A stretch of 64,000 bases of DNA from contig JAPPGA010000071.1 of the NCBI GenBank assembly GCA_028821515.1, positions 1 to 64,000 of the forward strand, given 5' to 3'. The position numbers and the translations under genes were made by a program. How positions within the stretch are numbered: the first letter of the stretch is position 1; every line of letters begins with the position of its first letter. Under the pieces are notes generated by a model. It was not told the DNA's origin. It saw nothing but the letters and a program-made list of their open reading frames with translations, and did no database searches. The DNA comes from Gammaproteobacteria bacterium. Its GTDB lineage: Bacteria; Pseudomonadota; Gammaproteobacteria; Pseudomonadales; Azotimanducaceae. This document shows, piece after piece, positions 6,802 through 16,897 of the stretch.

Positions 6802-9800
6802 CTAACCCAACGCCACGCGTGCGTTGCGGAACAACCGCAGCCAGGGACCGTCTTCGCCCCAGTCCGCGGGATGCCAGGAATTCTGTATCGAACGGAAGAC
6901 GCGTTCCGGGTGGGGCATGATGATCAGTGCGCGGCCGTCGGTCGAAGTCGTGCCTGCCAGGGCATCGCGCGACCCGTTGGGATTCATCGGGTAGGTCTCG
7001 GTCGCCTCGTTCAGGCCGTCGACGTATTGCAGGATGGGTGCTGGCCCAGGGTCGTGGAACTCTGCGCGTCCCTCGCCGTGGGCGACGGCTATGGGCAGGG
7101 CACTACCCGCCATGCCGTCGAGCCAAGGAGAACTGTTCGCATTGACGCGCACGACGACGGACCGACCCTCGAACTGTTCGGAACGGTTGCGTGCAAAGCG
7201 CGGCCAGGCGTCTGCGCCCGGGATCAGGGCCTTGAGCCGGGACAGCATCTGGCAGCCGTTGCAGACGCCGAGGGTCAGGGTGTCGCGCTCGAAGAACGCC
7301 TGGAAATCGTCCCGCGCGCGCGGGTCGAACAGGATCGACTTGGCCCAGCCGCCGCCTCCGCCCAGCACGTCGCCATAGGAAAATCCGCCGCAGGCTGCGA
7401 GTGCGGCGAAGTCTGCCAGGGAGGCCTGTCCAGAGAATATGTCCGACGTGTGCACATCCACCGCATCGAAACCGGCGCGATGGAATGCCGCCGCCATTTC
7501 GATCTGGCCGTTGACCCCCTGCTCGCGGAGGATGGCGACGCGTGGCCGCACGCCCGTGCTGACATGGGGAGCAGCCACGTCGTCAACAGGATCGAAGCCC
7601 AGCTTCGGAACCATCCGGGTCCTCGAGTCATCGATGCCGGCAAGCTCCTGGTCCGCGCAATCCGCGTCGTCTCGGATGTGCTGCATGCGGTAGCTGGTTT
7701 CGCTCCAAAGGCGTTCCAGGGCCGCGCGCGTGCTTTCATGCGCGCCGATGGTGATCCTCTCGTCGGTTCGGGGCGTTGCCACCAGGCGCGCGGCGAGGCC
7801 TGCCGCCCGCGCATCGCGCAACAGGGCTGGAAGTTCGGCCACAGCGATCTCGACCACTACTCCTGGTTCTTCGGCAAACAATGCGGGTAGGCTCGCTTCT
7901 TCGATATCGAGTCCAACTCTGGCGGCGAACGCCATCTCCAGCAGCGTGACGATGAGCCCACCGTCGGATCGGTCGTGGTACGCGCTGAAGCGTCCCGCAC
8001 CAATCCACGAGATTACGAATTCGAGCAATGCCTTGAACGCCTGAGGGTCGTCGATGTCAGGAACTTCGTCTCCGAGTTGCCCGTAACACTGTGCCAGTAC
8101 GCTCGCTCCCAGGCGCACCTGCTCTCCGGGCAGTTCGATGAGTACGAGTACGGTGTTTTCGGCCTTGAGAAACGGCGTCAGGGTGCGGCGCGCATCAGCG
8201 ACCGGCGCAAAGGCGCTGATGTTGAGAGACACCGGCGAAAGCACCACGCGGTCGGCATCGCCATGCTGCCAGCGGGTGCTCATGGAGAGGCTGTCCTTGC
8301 CGACCGGAATCGCGATGCCGAGCGCGGGACAGAGATCCATCCCGATGGCGGCCACCGCGTCGTAGAGCGCCTGGTCCTCATCCTCTATCCCCGCTGCGGC
8401 CATCCAGTTGGCTGAAAGGACGACCCGCGACAGTCCGTCGATCGGTGCGGCGACGAGATTCTGGAGCGCTTCGGCAACGGCCATGCGCGCCGCCGCCGCC
8501 GGGTCCACGACCGCGGCCGGCGAACGTTCGCCCATGGCCATGGCCTCACCGGTCAGGCCATCGTAGTCCGCGAGGGTGACCGCGACGTCGGCGACGGGAA
8601 CCTGGTACGGCCCGACCATCTGATCGCGCGCAACGAGGCCGGTGATGCTGCGGTCCCCGATGGTGACAAGGAACTTCTTCGAGGCAACGGCAGGGAAGCG
8701 CAGGACGCGGGTCAGGGCATCCTCGAGGCCGGGCGCGTTTTCCCCATCCAGGGTCACCGGCGTGGAGGGCCGCTTCCTGCGGACGAACGACCGGCGCATC
8801 TTTGGCGGCTTGCCGAACAACGCGGCAAGCGGCAGGTCTATCGGGGATTTGCCCGCGAAGCGGTCGGTCACCTCGATGCGCCTGTCGGTGCGTGCTTCGC
8901 CGACGACGGCAAAGGGACACCGCTCCCGGTCGCAGATGTGCTTGAAAGTCGAGAGGTCCTCGGGCGCCACGGCCATGACGTAACGCTCCTGCGCCTCGTT
9001 GCACCAGATTTCCATGGGCGACATGCCCTCGTCGGCGTTAGGCACGTCGCGCAGCTCGAAACGTGCGCCACGCGCGGCGTCGGCGGCCAGCTCGGGCAGC
9101 GCGTTGGAGAGTCCTCCCGCGCCGACGTCGTGGATGAGGCGCATCGGGTTGTCGTCGCCGAGCGCGCAGCAGCGGTCGATGACCTCCTGGCAGCGCCGTT
9201 GCATCTCGGCGTTGTCGCGCTGCACCGAGGCGAAGTCGAGTTGGGAGTCGCTCTCGCCCGAGCCCATGCTGGACGCCGCGCCGCCGCCAAGCCCGATCAG
9301 CATGGCGGGGCCGCCCAGGACGATCAGTTTCGTGCCTTCCGGGACGTCGGCTGCGTCGATGTGTTCGCCGCGAATAGTGCCGACGCCGCCGGCGATCATG
9401 ATGGGCTTGTGGTAACCCCAGTACCACTCCGGCCGCCGGGCGTGGGGAAACTCGAAGGTGCGGAAATAGCCGCCGAGTGCGGGCCGGCCGTACTCGTTGT
9501 TGAAGCCCGCCGCGCCGATAGGGCCTTCCAGCATGATGTCGAGTGCGCTTGCGATCCTGTCGGGCTTGCCGATGGGAAGTTCCCAGGGCTGGGGGTCGCC
9601 GGGGATATTGAGATGCGACGTGGTGTAGCCGACCAGCCCCGCTTTCGGCTTGGAACCCCGGCCGACGGCGCCCTCGTCGCGTATTTCGCCGCCGGAGCCC
9701 GTGGCTGCGCCCGGGTACGGCGCGATGGCGGTCGGATGGTTGTGGGTTTCCACCTTCATGAGGATGTGCGCCGGTTCGCGCTTCGCCCGGTACACCTGGT

Positions 9801-10617
9801 CTTCGGGGTCAGGAAAGAAGCGGTTCGCAACCGGGCCTTCGATCACCGCGGCATTGTCGGAGTAGGCCGAGAGGACACCCGCGCCATTGATGCGGCGGTA
9901 GGTGTTCCGGATCATCTCGAACAGCGACGCGGGTGCTTCGATGCCATCGATCTCCCAGTCCGCGTTGAAGATCTTGTGCCGGCAATGCTCCGAGTTCGCT
10001 TGGGCAAACATCATGAGTTCCGCGTCGGTCGGATCGCGGTCGAGATCCGCGTACTGCGCGATGAGGTAGTCGATCTCGTCCTCGGAAAGGGCGAGCCCGA
10101 GGCGAATGTTGGCTGCGCCGATGTCGCTGCGCGGGAACGTCACCAGGGGCCGCGGCTCGCTGCGGGAGAAGACGCCTTCATGGGTATCTTCATCGAATCT
10201 GACCACCTCCGTCATGCGGTCGTGCAGCAGTGCAGCCAGGTCGTGATTGCCGCTGCCTGCAAGGTGCCATCGAATGCCCCGCTCCACCCTCGACACCTTG
10301 TCGAGGCCGCACCGCTTGAGTACATCCGTCGCCTTGCTGGACCAGGGCGAAATGGTCCCTGGGCGGGGTGCCACGGTGCAGAAGTAAGCGACTTCATTGG
10401 ACGATGGGTGGGCTGCTCGCCCGTCTGTCAGCAGTTCCAGGACCGTAAGTTCCTCCTCGGTGGTGAGTGGCGCGGCAAGGTCGAGGAAGTGGACGAAATC
10501 CGCGCTGGCAACCTCGATGCGAGGGTCCGCCTCGCGTAGCGCATCGAGGTATTTGCGCAGCCGCGCCGGCGTGAACGCGGGTGCGCCGGCGATGGTCCTG
10601 ATGATCGAATCGCTCAC
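6802..10617 (-). CDS. purL: Phosphoribosylformylglycinamidine synthase (FGAM synthetase), single-chain
   Basis: Fourth step of de novo purine synthesis: FGAR + ATP + glutamine to FGAM. The 1,271 residues match the large gammaproteobacterial form (E. coli 1,295). The N-terminal PurS-like part is followed by two AIRS-like halves ([48 protein letters not shown]) and a C-terminal class I glutamine amidotransferase with Cys1119 in GVCNGCQML and the His1236/Glu1238 pair in MPHPERV. The GTG start at 10617 overlaps the tadA stop (GTGA); an upstream ATG at 10665 in the same frame lies inside tadA and is less likely. Last gene of the guaB-to-purL string. Confidence 0.97.
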   Translation of the reverse strand: MSDSIIRTIAGAPAFTPARLRKYLDALREADPRIEVASADFVHFLDLAAPLTTEEELTVLELLTDGRAAHPSSNEVAYFCTVAPRPGTISPWSSKATDVLKRCGLDKVSRVERGIRWHLAGSGNHDLAALLHDRMTEVVRFDEDTHEGVFSRSEPRPLVTFPRSDIGAANIRLGLALSEDEIDYLIAQYADLDRDPTDAELMMFAQANSEHCRHKIFNADWEIDGIEAPASLFEMIRNTYRRINGAGVLSAYSDNAAVIEGPVANRFFPDPEDQVYRAKREPAHILMKVETHNHPTAIAPYPGAATGSGGEIRDEGAVGRGSKPKAGLVGYTTSHLNIPGDPQPWELPIGKPDRIASALDIMLEGPIGAAGFNNEYGRPALGGYFRTFEFPHARRPEWYWGYHKPIMIAGGVGTIRGEHIDAADVPEGTKLIVLGGPAMLIGLGGGAASSMGSGESDSQLDFASVQRDNAEMQRRCQEVIDRCCALGDDNPMRLIHDVGAGGLSNALPELAADAARGARFELRDVPNADEGMSPMEIWCNEAQERYVMAVAPEDLSTFKHICDRERCPFAVVGEARTDRRIEVTDRFAGKSPIDLPLAALFGKPPKMRRSFVRRKRPSTPVTLDGENAPGLEDALTRVLRFPAVASKKFLVTIGDRSITGLVARDQMVGPYQVPVADVAVTLADYDGLTGEAMAMGERSPAAVVDPAAAARMAVAEALQNLVAAPIDGLSRVVLSANWMAAAGIEDEDQALYDAVAAIGMDLCPALGIAIPVGKDSLSMSTRWQHGDADRVVLSPVSLNISAFAPVADARRTLTPFLKAENTVLVLIELPGEQVRLGASVLAQCYGQLGDEVPDIDDPQAFKALLEFVISWIGAGRFSAYHDRSDGGLIVTLLEMAFAARVGLDIEEASLPALFAEEPGVVVEIAVAELPALLRDARAAGLAARLVATPRTDERITIGAHESTRAALERLWSETSYRMQHIRDDADCADQELAGIDDSRTRMVPKLGFDPVDDVAAPHVSTGVRPRVAILREQGVNGQIEMAAAFHRAGFDAVDVHTSDIFSGQASLADFAALAACGGFSYGDVLGGGGGWAKSILFDPRARDDFQAFFERDTLTLGVCNGCQMLSRLKALIPGADAWPRFARNRSEQFEGRSVVVRVNANSSPWLDGMAGSALPIAVAHGEGRAEFHDPGPAPILQYVDGLNEATETYPMNPNGSRDALAGTTSTDGRALIIMPHPERVFRSIQNSWHPADWGEDGPWLRLFRNARVALG

Positions 10618-11066
10618 GCGCTTTTCCTTTTTTCCCGGAAAAACTCTGCAAGCAGTTGGCCGCACTCAGCCGCCAGCACGCCGCTCGTGACCGAGATGCG
10701 CCAGTTGAATGCCGGTGATTCCAGCGTTGCGGAGGCGCCCGCCTTGGGTTCATGCGCGCCGAACACTAGGCGCTCGACGCGGGCGTGGACCATGGCGCCC
10801 ACGCACATGGTGCACGGCTCGATCGTGGCGTACAGCGTGGCGCCCGGCAGGCGGTAGTTGCCGGCGGCGCGGCAGGCGGCGCGCAGTGCGACGATCTCGG
10901 CGTGGCAGGTCGGATCGCATTCGGAGATCGGGGCGTTGTGGCCGATGCCGATCAGTTCACCGCCGGCATTCACCACGACGGCGCCCACCGGCACCTCGCC
11001 GGCCGCTCGGGCGCGTTCTGCCTCGTTGAGCGCGCGCCGCATCCAGAACTGATCGCCTGCCCCCAC
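10614..11066 (-). CDS. tadA: tRNA-specific adenosine deaminase (A34 to I34)
   Basis: Zinc-dependent deaminase that makes inosine at the tRNA-Arg wobble position. The CDA signature is complete: CHAEI (His55 zinc ligand, Glu57 proton shuttle) and PCTMC (Cys85 and Cys88 ligands). GTG at 11066 is chosen because it lies 7 bases after the stop of the upstream kinase gene and gives 150 residues beginning [12 protein letters not shown], like the family; the frame is open further upstream only through that gene. TTG at 11069 is an alternative. It overlaps purL by 4 bases. Confidence 0.93.
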   Translation of the reverse strand: MGAGDQFWMRRALNEAERARAAGEVPVGAVVVNAGGELIGIGHNAPISECDPTCHAEIVALRAACRAAGNYRLPGATLYATIEPCTMCVGAMVHARVERLVFGAHEPKAGASATLESPAFNWRISVTSGVLAAECGQLLAEFFREKRKSA

Positions 11067-11073
11067 CAAACAG

Positions 11074-11613
11074 CTACCCTGGCTGTAAATCCATGAGCCC
11101 GTGTTCGATGAAATCCGCCGTCTCTTTCCTGGAACGCAACCTGACGAACCTGATATGTGAGTACTCAGGTGTTGCAAAAGCGGTTGCGTATCTCCTGCGG
11201 AGTTTCGGGAACGATGAAATCGTCCACAGGATCATGGAATCACGGGTCAAGAGATGTTTCCAAAACGTCTCCCTGTTGCCTGCCCACAGTTCTTCCCGTT
11301 TCAGCCCCCTGACCAGGCATCTCCGTATCATTCGATATAGGACGACGCGAAACGGCAGATCCAGGTACACGACGGTTTGCACGCGTCTCCACTTGATGGG
11401 CTGGGTTCTCTGATAGTTGCCGTCCAGCACCCAATTGTCGGAGGAAAGGGCTTTTTCCAACCTCGGAAAGAACTCCTCATCGGTCGATTTGGCCCAGTTC
11501 GGTTGCCAGAACAGCGCATCCATCTCGATGTAGGGAATGTTGCATCTTTGGGCGATCTGTCTAGCGAAAGTGGTCTTGCCACTTCCACTGGTCCCTACGA
11601 CATTGATCCTCAT
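11074..11613 (-). CDS. Small P-loop kinase, adenylate-kinase-like (topology-modulation/FlaR type, 179 aa)
   Basis: Walker [10 protein letters not shown] at residues 7-15 after a single beta strand (MRINVV), then [25 protein letters not shown] and [17 protein letters not shown], the pattern of the AAA_18/FlaR-like kinases often annotated as DNA topology modulation proteins. The substrate is unknown; nucleotide or small-molecule phosphorylation is inferred from the fold. The ATG at 11613 overlaps the guaA stop (ATGA), preferred over the GTG two codons upstream. Its position between guaA and tadA is unusual, since those genes are commonly adjacent in gammaproteobacteria. Confidence 0.85.
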   Translation of the reverse strand: MRINVVGTSGSGKTTFARQIAQRCNIPYIEMDALFWQPNWAKSTDEEFFPRLEKALSSDNWVLDGNYQRTQPIKWRRVQTVVYLDLPFRVVLYRMIRRCLVRGLKREELWAGNRETFWKHLLTRDSMILWTISSFPKLRRRYATAFATPEYSHIRFVRLRSRKETADFIEHGLMDLQPG

Positions 11614-13241
11614 TCCCACTCTATGGTGGCGGGCGGTTTGCTTGCGATGTCATAGACGACTCGCGAGACGTCTTCGATCTCGTTCATGATGCGATTCGAA
11701 ACGGTGCCCAACAGGTCGTAGGGCAGGTGCGCCCAGCGGGCGGTCATGAAGTCGGTGGTTTCGACGGCGCGCAGGGCTATGACGTGCGCGTAACGGCGGG
11801 CGTCTCCGACGACGCCAACGGAATTGATCGGAAGGTAGACGGCGAATGCCTGGTGTACGCGATCGTAGTAATCGGCGCGGCGCAGTTCTTCCATGAAGAT
11901 CGCATCGGCGCGGCGAAGCACGTCGAGATACTCGCGCCGAACTTCGCCGATCACGCGCACCGCCAGCCCGGGACCGGGAAACGGATGGCGAAACACGAGT
12001 TCCCGGGGCAGCCCGAGGGCAAGTCCCACCCGGCGCACCTCGTCCTTGAAAAGGTCGCGCAGGGGCTCGACCAGCTTCAGGTGCATTCTTTCCGGCAGGC
12101 CGCCGACGTTGTGGTGCGACTTGATGACGTGCGCCTTGCCGAACTTCGAGGCGGCGGACTCGATGACGTCGGGATAGATCGTGCCCTGGGCGAGCCACCG
12201 CACACCCTCGAGCTTTTCCGCCTCGCGCTGGAATACGTCGATAAAGGTGGCGCCGATACACTTGCGCTTGGCCTCGGGGTCGTCGAGACCATGCAGCGCC
12301 CCGAGAAACTCATCCGTGGCATCGACGGTGACGAGATGCGGGTCGAGTGCGTTGGACATGCGGTAGAACGCGGCCTCCACCTCCTCGCGTTCGTTGAGGC
12401 GCAGCAGGCCGTTGTCGACGAACACGCAGGTCAGTTGATCGCCGATGGCGCGATCGAGCAGTGCCGCGGCGACGCTCGAATCGACGCCGCCGGACAGACC
12501 GAGTACGACGCGCTCATCTCCGACGATGGCGCGTACCTCGCGGATGGCGCGCTCGACGATCTGTTCCGCTGTCCAGGTGCCGTTACAGCCGCAGATGTCG
12601 CGCGCAAAGCGGTCGAGAATCTCAGCGCCTTTGCGCGTGTGTGTGACTTCCGGGTGGAACTGCACGCCATAGAGGTGCCGCGACGCATCCGACATCGCGG
12701 CGATGGGCGCATTCGGGGTACTCGCGGCCACTTCGAAACCGGGCGGCAGCGACACGACCTTGTCGCCGTGACTCATCCACACCGGCAGCCGACCATCGGT
12801 CCCGAATCGCCCCAGCAGTCCATCGGCGCCGTCGTCCACGATGTCGATCTCGGCACTGCCGAACTCCCGCTTGGAAGAAGGCTCCACGGCGCCGCCGAGC
12901 TGGCTGGCCAGCGCGTGCATGCCATAGCAGATGCCGAGCACGGGGACGCCGGCTTCGAGCACCTGGTCCGGAATGCGCGGCGTTTCGATCTCGGTCACGG
13001 TTTCCGGGCCGCCGGACAGAACCACTCCACGCGGCGAAAAGGCATCGACGAATTCGGCGGGCATGTCGAAGGGGTGAACCTCGCAGTACACGCCAGCCTC
13101 GCGCACGCGCCGGGCGATCAGTTGCGTGTACTGCGACCCGAAATCGACGATCAGCAGCCGGTCGTCCGGCAAGCTCCGCTCCGGCAGTGGATCATCGAAA
13201 ATGGGCACGGGCGTCTGCAGGTTTGCGCGCTTCTCAGCCAA
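11610..13241 (-). CDS. guaA: GMP synthase (glutamine-hydrolysing)
   Basis: Converts XMP to GMP. The N-terminal class I amidotransferase has Cys105 in GICYGMH and His196/Glu198 in FHPEVTH. The ATP-pyrophosphatase domain has the PP-loop SGGVDSS at 250-256, and the C-terminal dimerisation domain ends in ATIEWE, as in GuaA generally. At 543 residues it is slightly longer than E. coli GuaA (525) because of about 28 extra N-terminal residues. The TTG start at 13241 lies just before the guaB stop, overlapping it by 8 bases, so the genes are coupled. A later start near residue 27 is possible. Confidence 0.97.
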   Translation of the reverse strand: MAEKRANLQTPVPIFDDPLPERSLPDDRLLIVDFGSQYTQLIARRVREAGVYCEVHPFDMPAEFVDAFSPRGVVLSGGPETVTEIETPRIPDQVLEAGVPVLGICYGMHALASQLGGAVEPSSKREFGSAEIDIVDDGADGLLGRFGTDGRLPVWMSHGDKVVSLPPGFEVAASTPNAPIAAMSDASRHLYGVQFHPEVTHTRKGAEILDRFARDICGCNGTWTAEQIVERAIREVRAIVGDERVVLGLSGGVDSSVAAALLDRAIGDQLTCVFVDNGLLRLNEREEVEAAFYRMSNALDPHLVTVDATDEFLGALHGLDDPEAKRKCIGATFIDVFQREAEKLEGVRWLAQGTIYPDVIESAASKFGKAHVIKSHHNVGGLPERMHLKLVEPLRDLFKDEVRRVGLALGLPRELVFRHPFPGPGLAVRVIGEVRREYLDVLRRADAIFMEELRRADYYDRVHQAFAVYLPINSVGVVGDARRYAHVIALRAVETTDFMTARWAHLPYDLLGTVSNRIMNEIEDVSRVVYDIASKPPATIEWE

Positions 13242-14700
13242 TCGGGTAGTTCGGCGGTTCTTTGGTGATCGAGACGTCGTGTACGTGACCTTCCGCGAGG
13301 CTCGCCGACGAGATCTTCACGAACTTCGTCGACTTGCGCATGGCATCGATATCTTTCGACCCCGTATATCCCATGGAGGCGCGGACCCCGCCCATGAGTT
13401 GGTGCACGATGGGACTCACCGGCCCGCGATACGGGACCCGGCCTTCGATCCCCTCGGGCACGAGCTTGCCGTTGTCGCCGTCGGGTTCCTGGAAGTAGCG
13501 GTCGCCGGATCCGAACTCGCCGCCCATGGCCGCGATGGACCCCATGCCACGGTAGGACTTGTAGGTCCGCCCCTGGTACAGCTCGACTTCTCCGGGCGCT
13601 TCGTCCGTGCCGGCGAGGAGCGCGCCGACCATGACCACGCTGGCGCCCGCGCCGATGGCCTTGGCGATGTCCCCGGAGAAGCGGACCCCTCCGTCCGCGA
13701 TGACGGGGATGTCGTCCTCCTGGGCTTCCTCCGCGACCTCGGCCACTGCCGTGATCTGTGGCACCCCGATACCGGAAACAACGCGTGTCGTGCAGATGCT
13801 GCCGGGGCCGATGCCGACCTTGACGCAGTCCACGCCGGCCCCGATCAAAGCGCGGGCACCTTCCTTCGTCGCCACATTGCCGCCGACCAGCGGCAGCTTC
13901 GGATACTTCTGCTTGATCCAGCTTATGCGGTCGAGGACGCGTTGCGAGTGGCCGTGGGCCGTGTCCACCACCAGTACGTCCACGCCAGCCTCCACCAGCG
14001 CGGCGACCCGGTCGTCGGTGTCCTCGCCGGTGCCGACCCCTGCGCCGACACGAAGTTGACCAAGGTCGTCCTTGCAGGCATTCGGAAATCGCTGGGCCTT
14101 GGTGATGTCCTTCACGGTGACCATGCCGGTGAGCTGAGAGCCGTCGGTAAGCAGGATCTTCTCGATACGATTCCGGTGCAGCAGGTCGGTGATCTCTTTG
14201 AAAGTCGCGCCCTCCGGGGCCGTGACCAGGCGTTCCCTGGGGGTCATCACTTCGGACACGAGCGCGTCGAGGCGCTGTTCGAACCGGATATCGCGGCTGG
14301 TGACGATCCCGAGCAGCTTGTTGCCGCGGACTACGGGAACGCCGGAAATGTTGTGCTCCGCCGTCAGTTCGAGCAGGTCCCGCACGGTGCGTTCGGGGCC
14401 GATGGTGACGGGGTCTCGGATGATGCCGCTCTCGAATTTCTTTACCGACCGCACCTCCCGCGCCTGGCTTTCGAACGGCATGTTCTTGTGCACGATGCCG
14501 ATGCCGCCTTCCTGTGCCATGGCGATGGCCAAACGCCCTTCGGTGACGGTGTCCATGGCAGCGGACATCAGGGGAATATTGAGGCCGATGTCGCGCGTCA
14601 GGCGGGTTCTGAGGTCGACTTCGGAGGGCAGGACACGCGAGTACGCAGGCAGGAGCAGGACATCGTCGAAGGTGAGCGCTTCCTGCACGATCCGCAGCAT
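13234..14700 (-). CDS. guaB: Inosine-5'-monophosphate dehydrogenase
   Basis: NAD-dependent oxidation of IMP to XMP, committing step to GMP. The product starting at the ATG ending at 14700 is 488 residues, the E. coli length, beginning [23 protein letters not shown] pair occupies about 95-200 ([37 protein letters not shown]), and catalytic Cys303 lies in [14 protein letters not shown] frame extension to 14748 exists but would add 16 residues absent from the family. First gene of the purine operon; its promoter should lie in 14701-14860. Confidence 0.97.
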   Translation of the reverse strand: MLRIVQEALTFDDVLLLPAYSRVLPSEVDLRTRLTRDIGLNIPLMSAAMDTVTEGRLAIAMAQEGGIGIVHKNMPFESQAREVRSVKKFESGIIRDPVTIGPERTVRDLLELTAEHNISGVPVVRGNKLLGIVTSRDIRFEQRLDALVSEVMTPRERLVTAPEGATFKEITDLLHRNRIEKILLTDGSQLTGMVTVKDITKAQRFPNACKDDLGQLRVGAGVGTGEDTDDRVAALVEAGVDVLVVDTAHGHSQRVLDRISWIKQKYPKLPLVGGNVATKEGARALIGAGVDCVKVGIGPGSICTTRVVSGIGVPQITAVAEVAEEAQEDDIPVIADGGVRFSGDIAKAIGAGASVVMVGALLAGTDEAPGEVELYQGRTYKSYRGMGSIAAMGGEFGSGDRYFQEPDGDNGKLVPEGIEGRVPYRGPVSPIVHQLMGGVRASMGYTGSKDIDAMRKSTKFVKISSASLAEGHVHDVSITKEPPNYPIG

Positions 14701-14807
14701 GTCAAACCCGGATTGGCTAAACGCGCGATGGTACGCCCCGACCTCCATGGAGTAAATAGCCGAAGGCTCCGAGGCCGCCTCGCGGAGGGCAGGGCAATAC
14801 CGATTGG

Positions 14808-14828
14808 GGTAAAATGCGCTGTTTTACC
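14808..14828. promoter_or_regulatory. Inverted repeat in the guaB / ABC exporter divergent intergenic region
   Basis: GGTAAAA-tgcgctg-TTTTACC forms a perfect 7-bp inverted repeat with a 7-base spacer, about 110 bases upstream of guaB and 160 upstream of the exporter. It includes a TAAAAT that could serve as a -10 box on the plus strand. A second, GC-rich imperfect hairpin (CTCCGAGGC / GCCTCGCGGAG) lies at about 14768-14788. Either could be an operator. The first does not match the E. coli PurR operator as far as can be judged. Confidence 0.3.
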
Positions 14829-14986
14829 TGCCGAAGCCCCCAGTTCATGAATTCCCCGACGCGTACCCCGATACCGGCAATGTGGCGTCGCGCGTGGGGA
14901 CCAATCACTGACACCTTCGTGCCTGTCGAGGAGCCGTTCCTGAGCAATAGCTGTTGGTCCGTTGTCGCCGGTAAGGGTGCCGCCAC

Positions 14987-16897
14987 TTGAGAATTGGTGG
15001 CATGCACGGTGGCGGCGGCGGCCGCTGGGGTGGCAGCGTGGTCGGCGCCCCCCAGCGCGATCGGGCGTCGTTCCAGCATCTGGGCCACCTGAAGCGGCTG
15101 ATGCCGTACGTGCGGCGCTATGCCGTTGTTCTGGCGTGGGGTGTTGTCGGACTGCTCATCGCGCGGCTGGCCCTGTACCTGATTCCGTGGGCCCAGAAGC
15201 TGGCGATAGAAAGCCTCGAGGATCCGGTAGCCGAACCCTACCTGGTGATTCCGGCGATCCTGATCCTCGGTGTGGTGGCTTCGCAGTTCGCCATCTACAT
15301 CCCGGCGCGGCGCGCCCTGCGCCGCATCTCGATCGCCGCGGCCTATGATCTTCGGAAGCGCTTTTTCAACCTGGTCCAGTACCAGGGTCCCAACTTCTTT
15401 AACCGGTTCGGCACCGGCGACCTCATGTCGCGCGCAGTCAACGATATCAGCATGGTCCGCATGGTGGTTTCCTTCGGCGCGGTGAACATCGTCATGTTCG
15501 TCTTTTCGTTGGCCGCGGCGCTGGGGTTCATGCTGGCCATGTCGCCGGCGTTGACCGCCTGGGTGGTGGCGCCGCTGCCGTTCGTCGCGGCCATCGGATT
15601 CATGATGGCTCGGGGAATGTTCCCCTTTTTCCGGGAACGCCAGGAAGCCCTGGCGACACTGACCGCCTTCACCCAGGAGAACCTCAACGGGATACGCACG
15701 ATCCAGGCCATGGCACAGGAAGAGCAGGAGATCGAGCGGTTTCGGAAGGCCAGCACGCGCTACGCCCAGAAGTTCTACCGGGCGGAGCGCTACCAGGTGA
15801 TAGTGAACGTGGCGATGACGCTGCTGACCATGATTTCGCCGGTGGTCATCCTGCTCTACGGCGGCCTGCTGGTGCTGGACGGCTCGATGAGCATCGGCGC
15901 CTTCACGGCCTTTTTTGGCTACCTCGTCCTGATCACGGCGCAGGTCTACTCCATCGGCTTTTCGCTGTCGATGTTCACCTCCGCCGCGGCCGCAACGCAA
16001 CGCATCTTCGAGATCCTGGACTACCCGCGCGAGGTGGTCGACGTGGCGGAAGTCGAATTGTCGGGGGAGATCAAGGGCCGGCTCGAGTTTCGCAATTTCT
16101 CCTACCGCCACCCCGGGGCTGCCCGCCCGACCATCGACGGCATCAACCTGCGCGTCGATGCCGGCGAGACGGTAGCCATGCTCGGCCGCATAGGTTCGGG
16201 CAAGTCGACGATACTGAAGGCCGCCGTGCGGCTCATCGACACGCCGCGCGGCTCGGTGTTCCTGGACGGCAAGGATGTCTGCCAGGTGCCGATACGCCGG
16301 CTTCGCGAAGCGGTCACGATGGTCCCGCAGGATCCATTCCTGTTCTCTGCGGCGCTCAAGGAAAACCTGACCTACGACCAGCCCGACCGCGGCGACGACG
16401 AGATCCTGGAAGCGGTGCACGCGGCCGGCCTGTCGGAGACCGTGGAACGCCTGGTTGATGGACTCGACACCGTGGTCGGCGAACGTGGGACCACCCTCTC
16501 CGGCGGCGAGAAGCAGCGGTCGACACTGGCGCGCGGATTGATTCGGCGCGCCGACGTACTGTTGCTGGATGACTGCTTCTCCAGTGTCGATACCGAAACG
16601 GAGGAACTGATACTGGGTGGCCTGCAGCGAATGCGGGCGGGCAAGACGACGCTATTGATCTCGCATCGGGTGTCCACGGCGCGGCACGCCAATCGAATCT
16701 ATGTCATCGATAACGGGCGGGTGCTGGAGTCGGGCACGCACGAGGAACTGCTCGCGCAGGGCGGCTACTACGCCGACCTCGAAGCGGTGCAGAGCAGCCA
16801 GGATCGCGACCGCGCGCGCAGGGGTCAACTGCTCCGGCAGCTTGACGGCGCACGGGCCGAAACGATGCCCCTGGCGGCCACGGGGAGTGACGACTGA
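14987..16897 (+). CDS. ABC exporter half-transporter, degenerate-site partner (MdlA-like)
   Basis: Six-helix exporter membrane domain (residues about 45-330) fused to an ATPase domain. Walker A GRIGSGKST (400-408), signature LSGGE (504-508), Walker B LLLDD with Asp529 where the catalytic Glu is normally found, then the D-loop SSVD. Loss of that Glu is typical of one partner of heterodimeric exporters. The TTG start at 14987 follows AAGGG at 11 bases; ATG at 15002 is an equally good alternative and removes five residues. The N-terminus is glycine-rich. It overlaps the next gene by one base (TGATG), so the two halves are made together. The substrate is unknown. Confidence 0.93.
   Translation: MRIGGMHGGGGGRWGGSVVGAPQRDRASFQHLGHLKRLMPYVRRYAVVLAWGVVGLLIARLALYLIPWAQKLAIESLEDPVAEPYLVIPAILILGVVASQFAIYIPARRALRRISIAAAYDLRKRFFNLVQYQGPNFFNRFGTGDLMSRAVNDISMVRMVVSFGAVNIVMFVFSLAAALGFMLAMSPALTAWVVAPLPFVAAIGFMMARGMFPFFRERQEALATLTAFTQENLNGIRTIQAMAQEEQEIERFRKASTRYAQKFYRAERYQVIVNVAMTLLTMISPVVILLYGGLLVLDGSMSIGAFTAFFGYLVLITAQVYSIGFSLSMFTSAAAATQRIFEILDYPREVVDVAEVELSGEIKGRLEFRNFSYRHPGAARPTIDGINLRVDAGETVAMLGRIGSGKSTILKAAVRLIDTPRGSVFLDGKDVCQVPIRRLREAVTMVPQDPFLFSAALKENLTYDQPDRGDDEILEAVHAAGLSETVERLVDGLDTVVGERGTTLSGGEKQRSTLARGLIRRADVLLLDDCFSSVDTETEELILGGLQRMRAGKTTLLISHRVSTARHANRIYVIDNGRVLESGTHEELLAQGGYYADLEAVQSSQDRDRARRGQLLRQLDGARAETMPLAATGSDD

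Noticed and set aside
6613-7890. Plus-strand frame of 425 codons over purL
   Set aside because: Antisense to the conserved purL gene; Arg/Gly-rich text without domains, a GC-rich shadow frame.
8938-10539. Plus-strand frame of 533 codons over purL
   Set aside because: Shadow of purL in reverse; no domain, no ribosome binding site.
11727-13268. Plus-strand frame of 513 codons over guaA
   Set aside because: Shadow; the minus-strand guaA has every catalytic motif.
13126-14850. Plus-strand frame of 574 codons over guaB
   Set aside because: Shadow of guaB; composition is the reverse of the true frame.
14717-16420. Minus-strand frame over the first ABC exporter gene
   Set aside because: Antisense to a full ABC exporter with Walker motifs.
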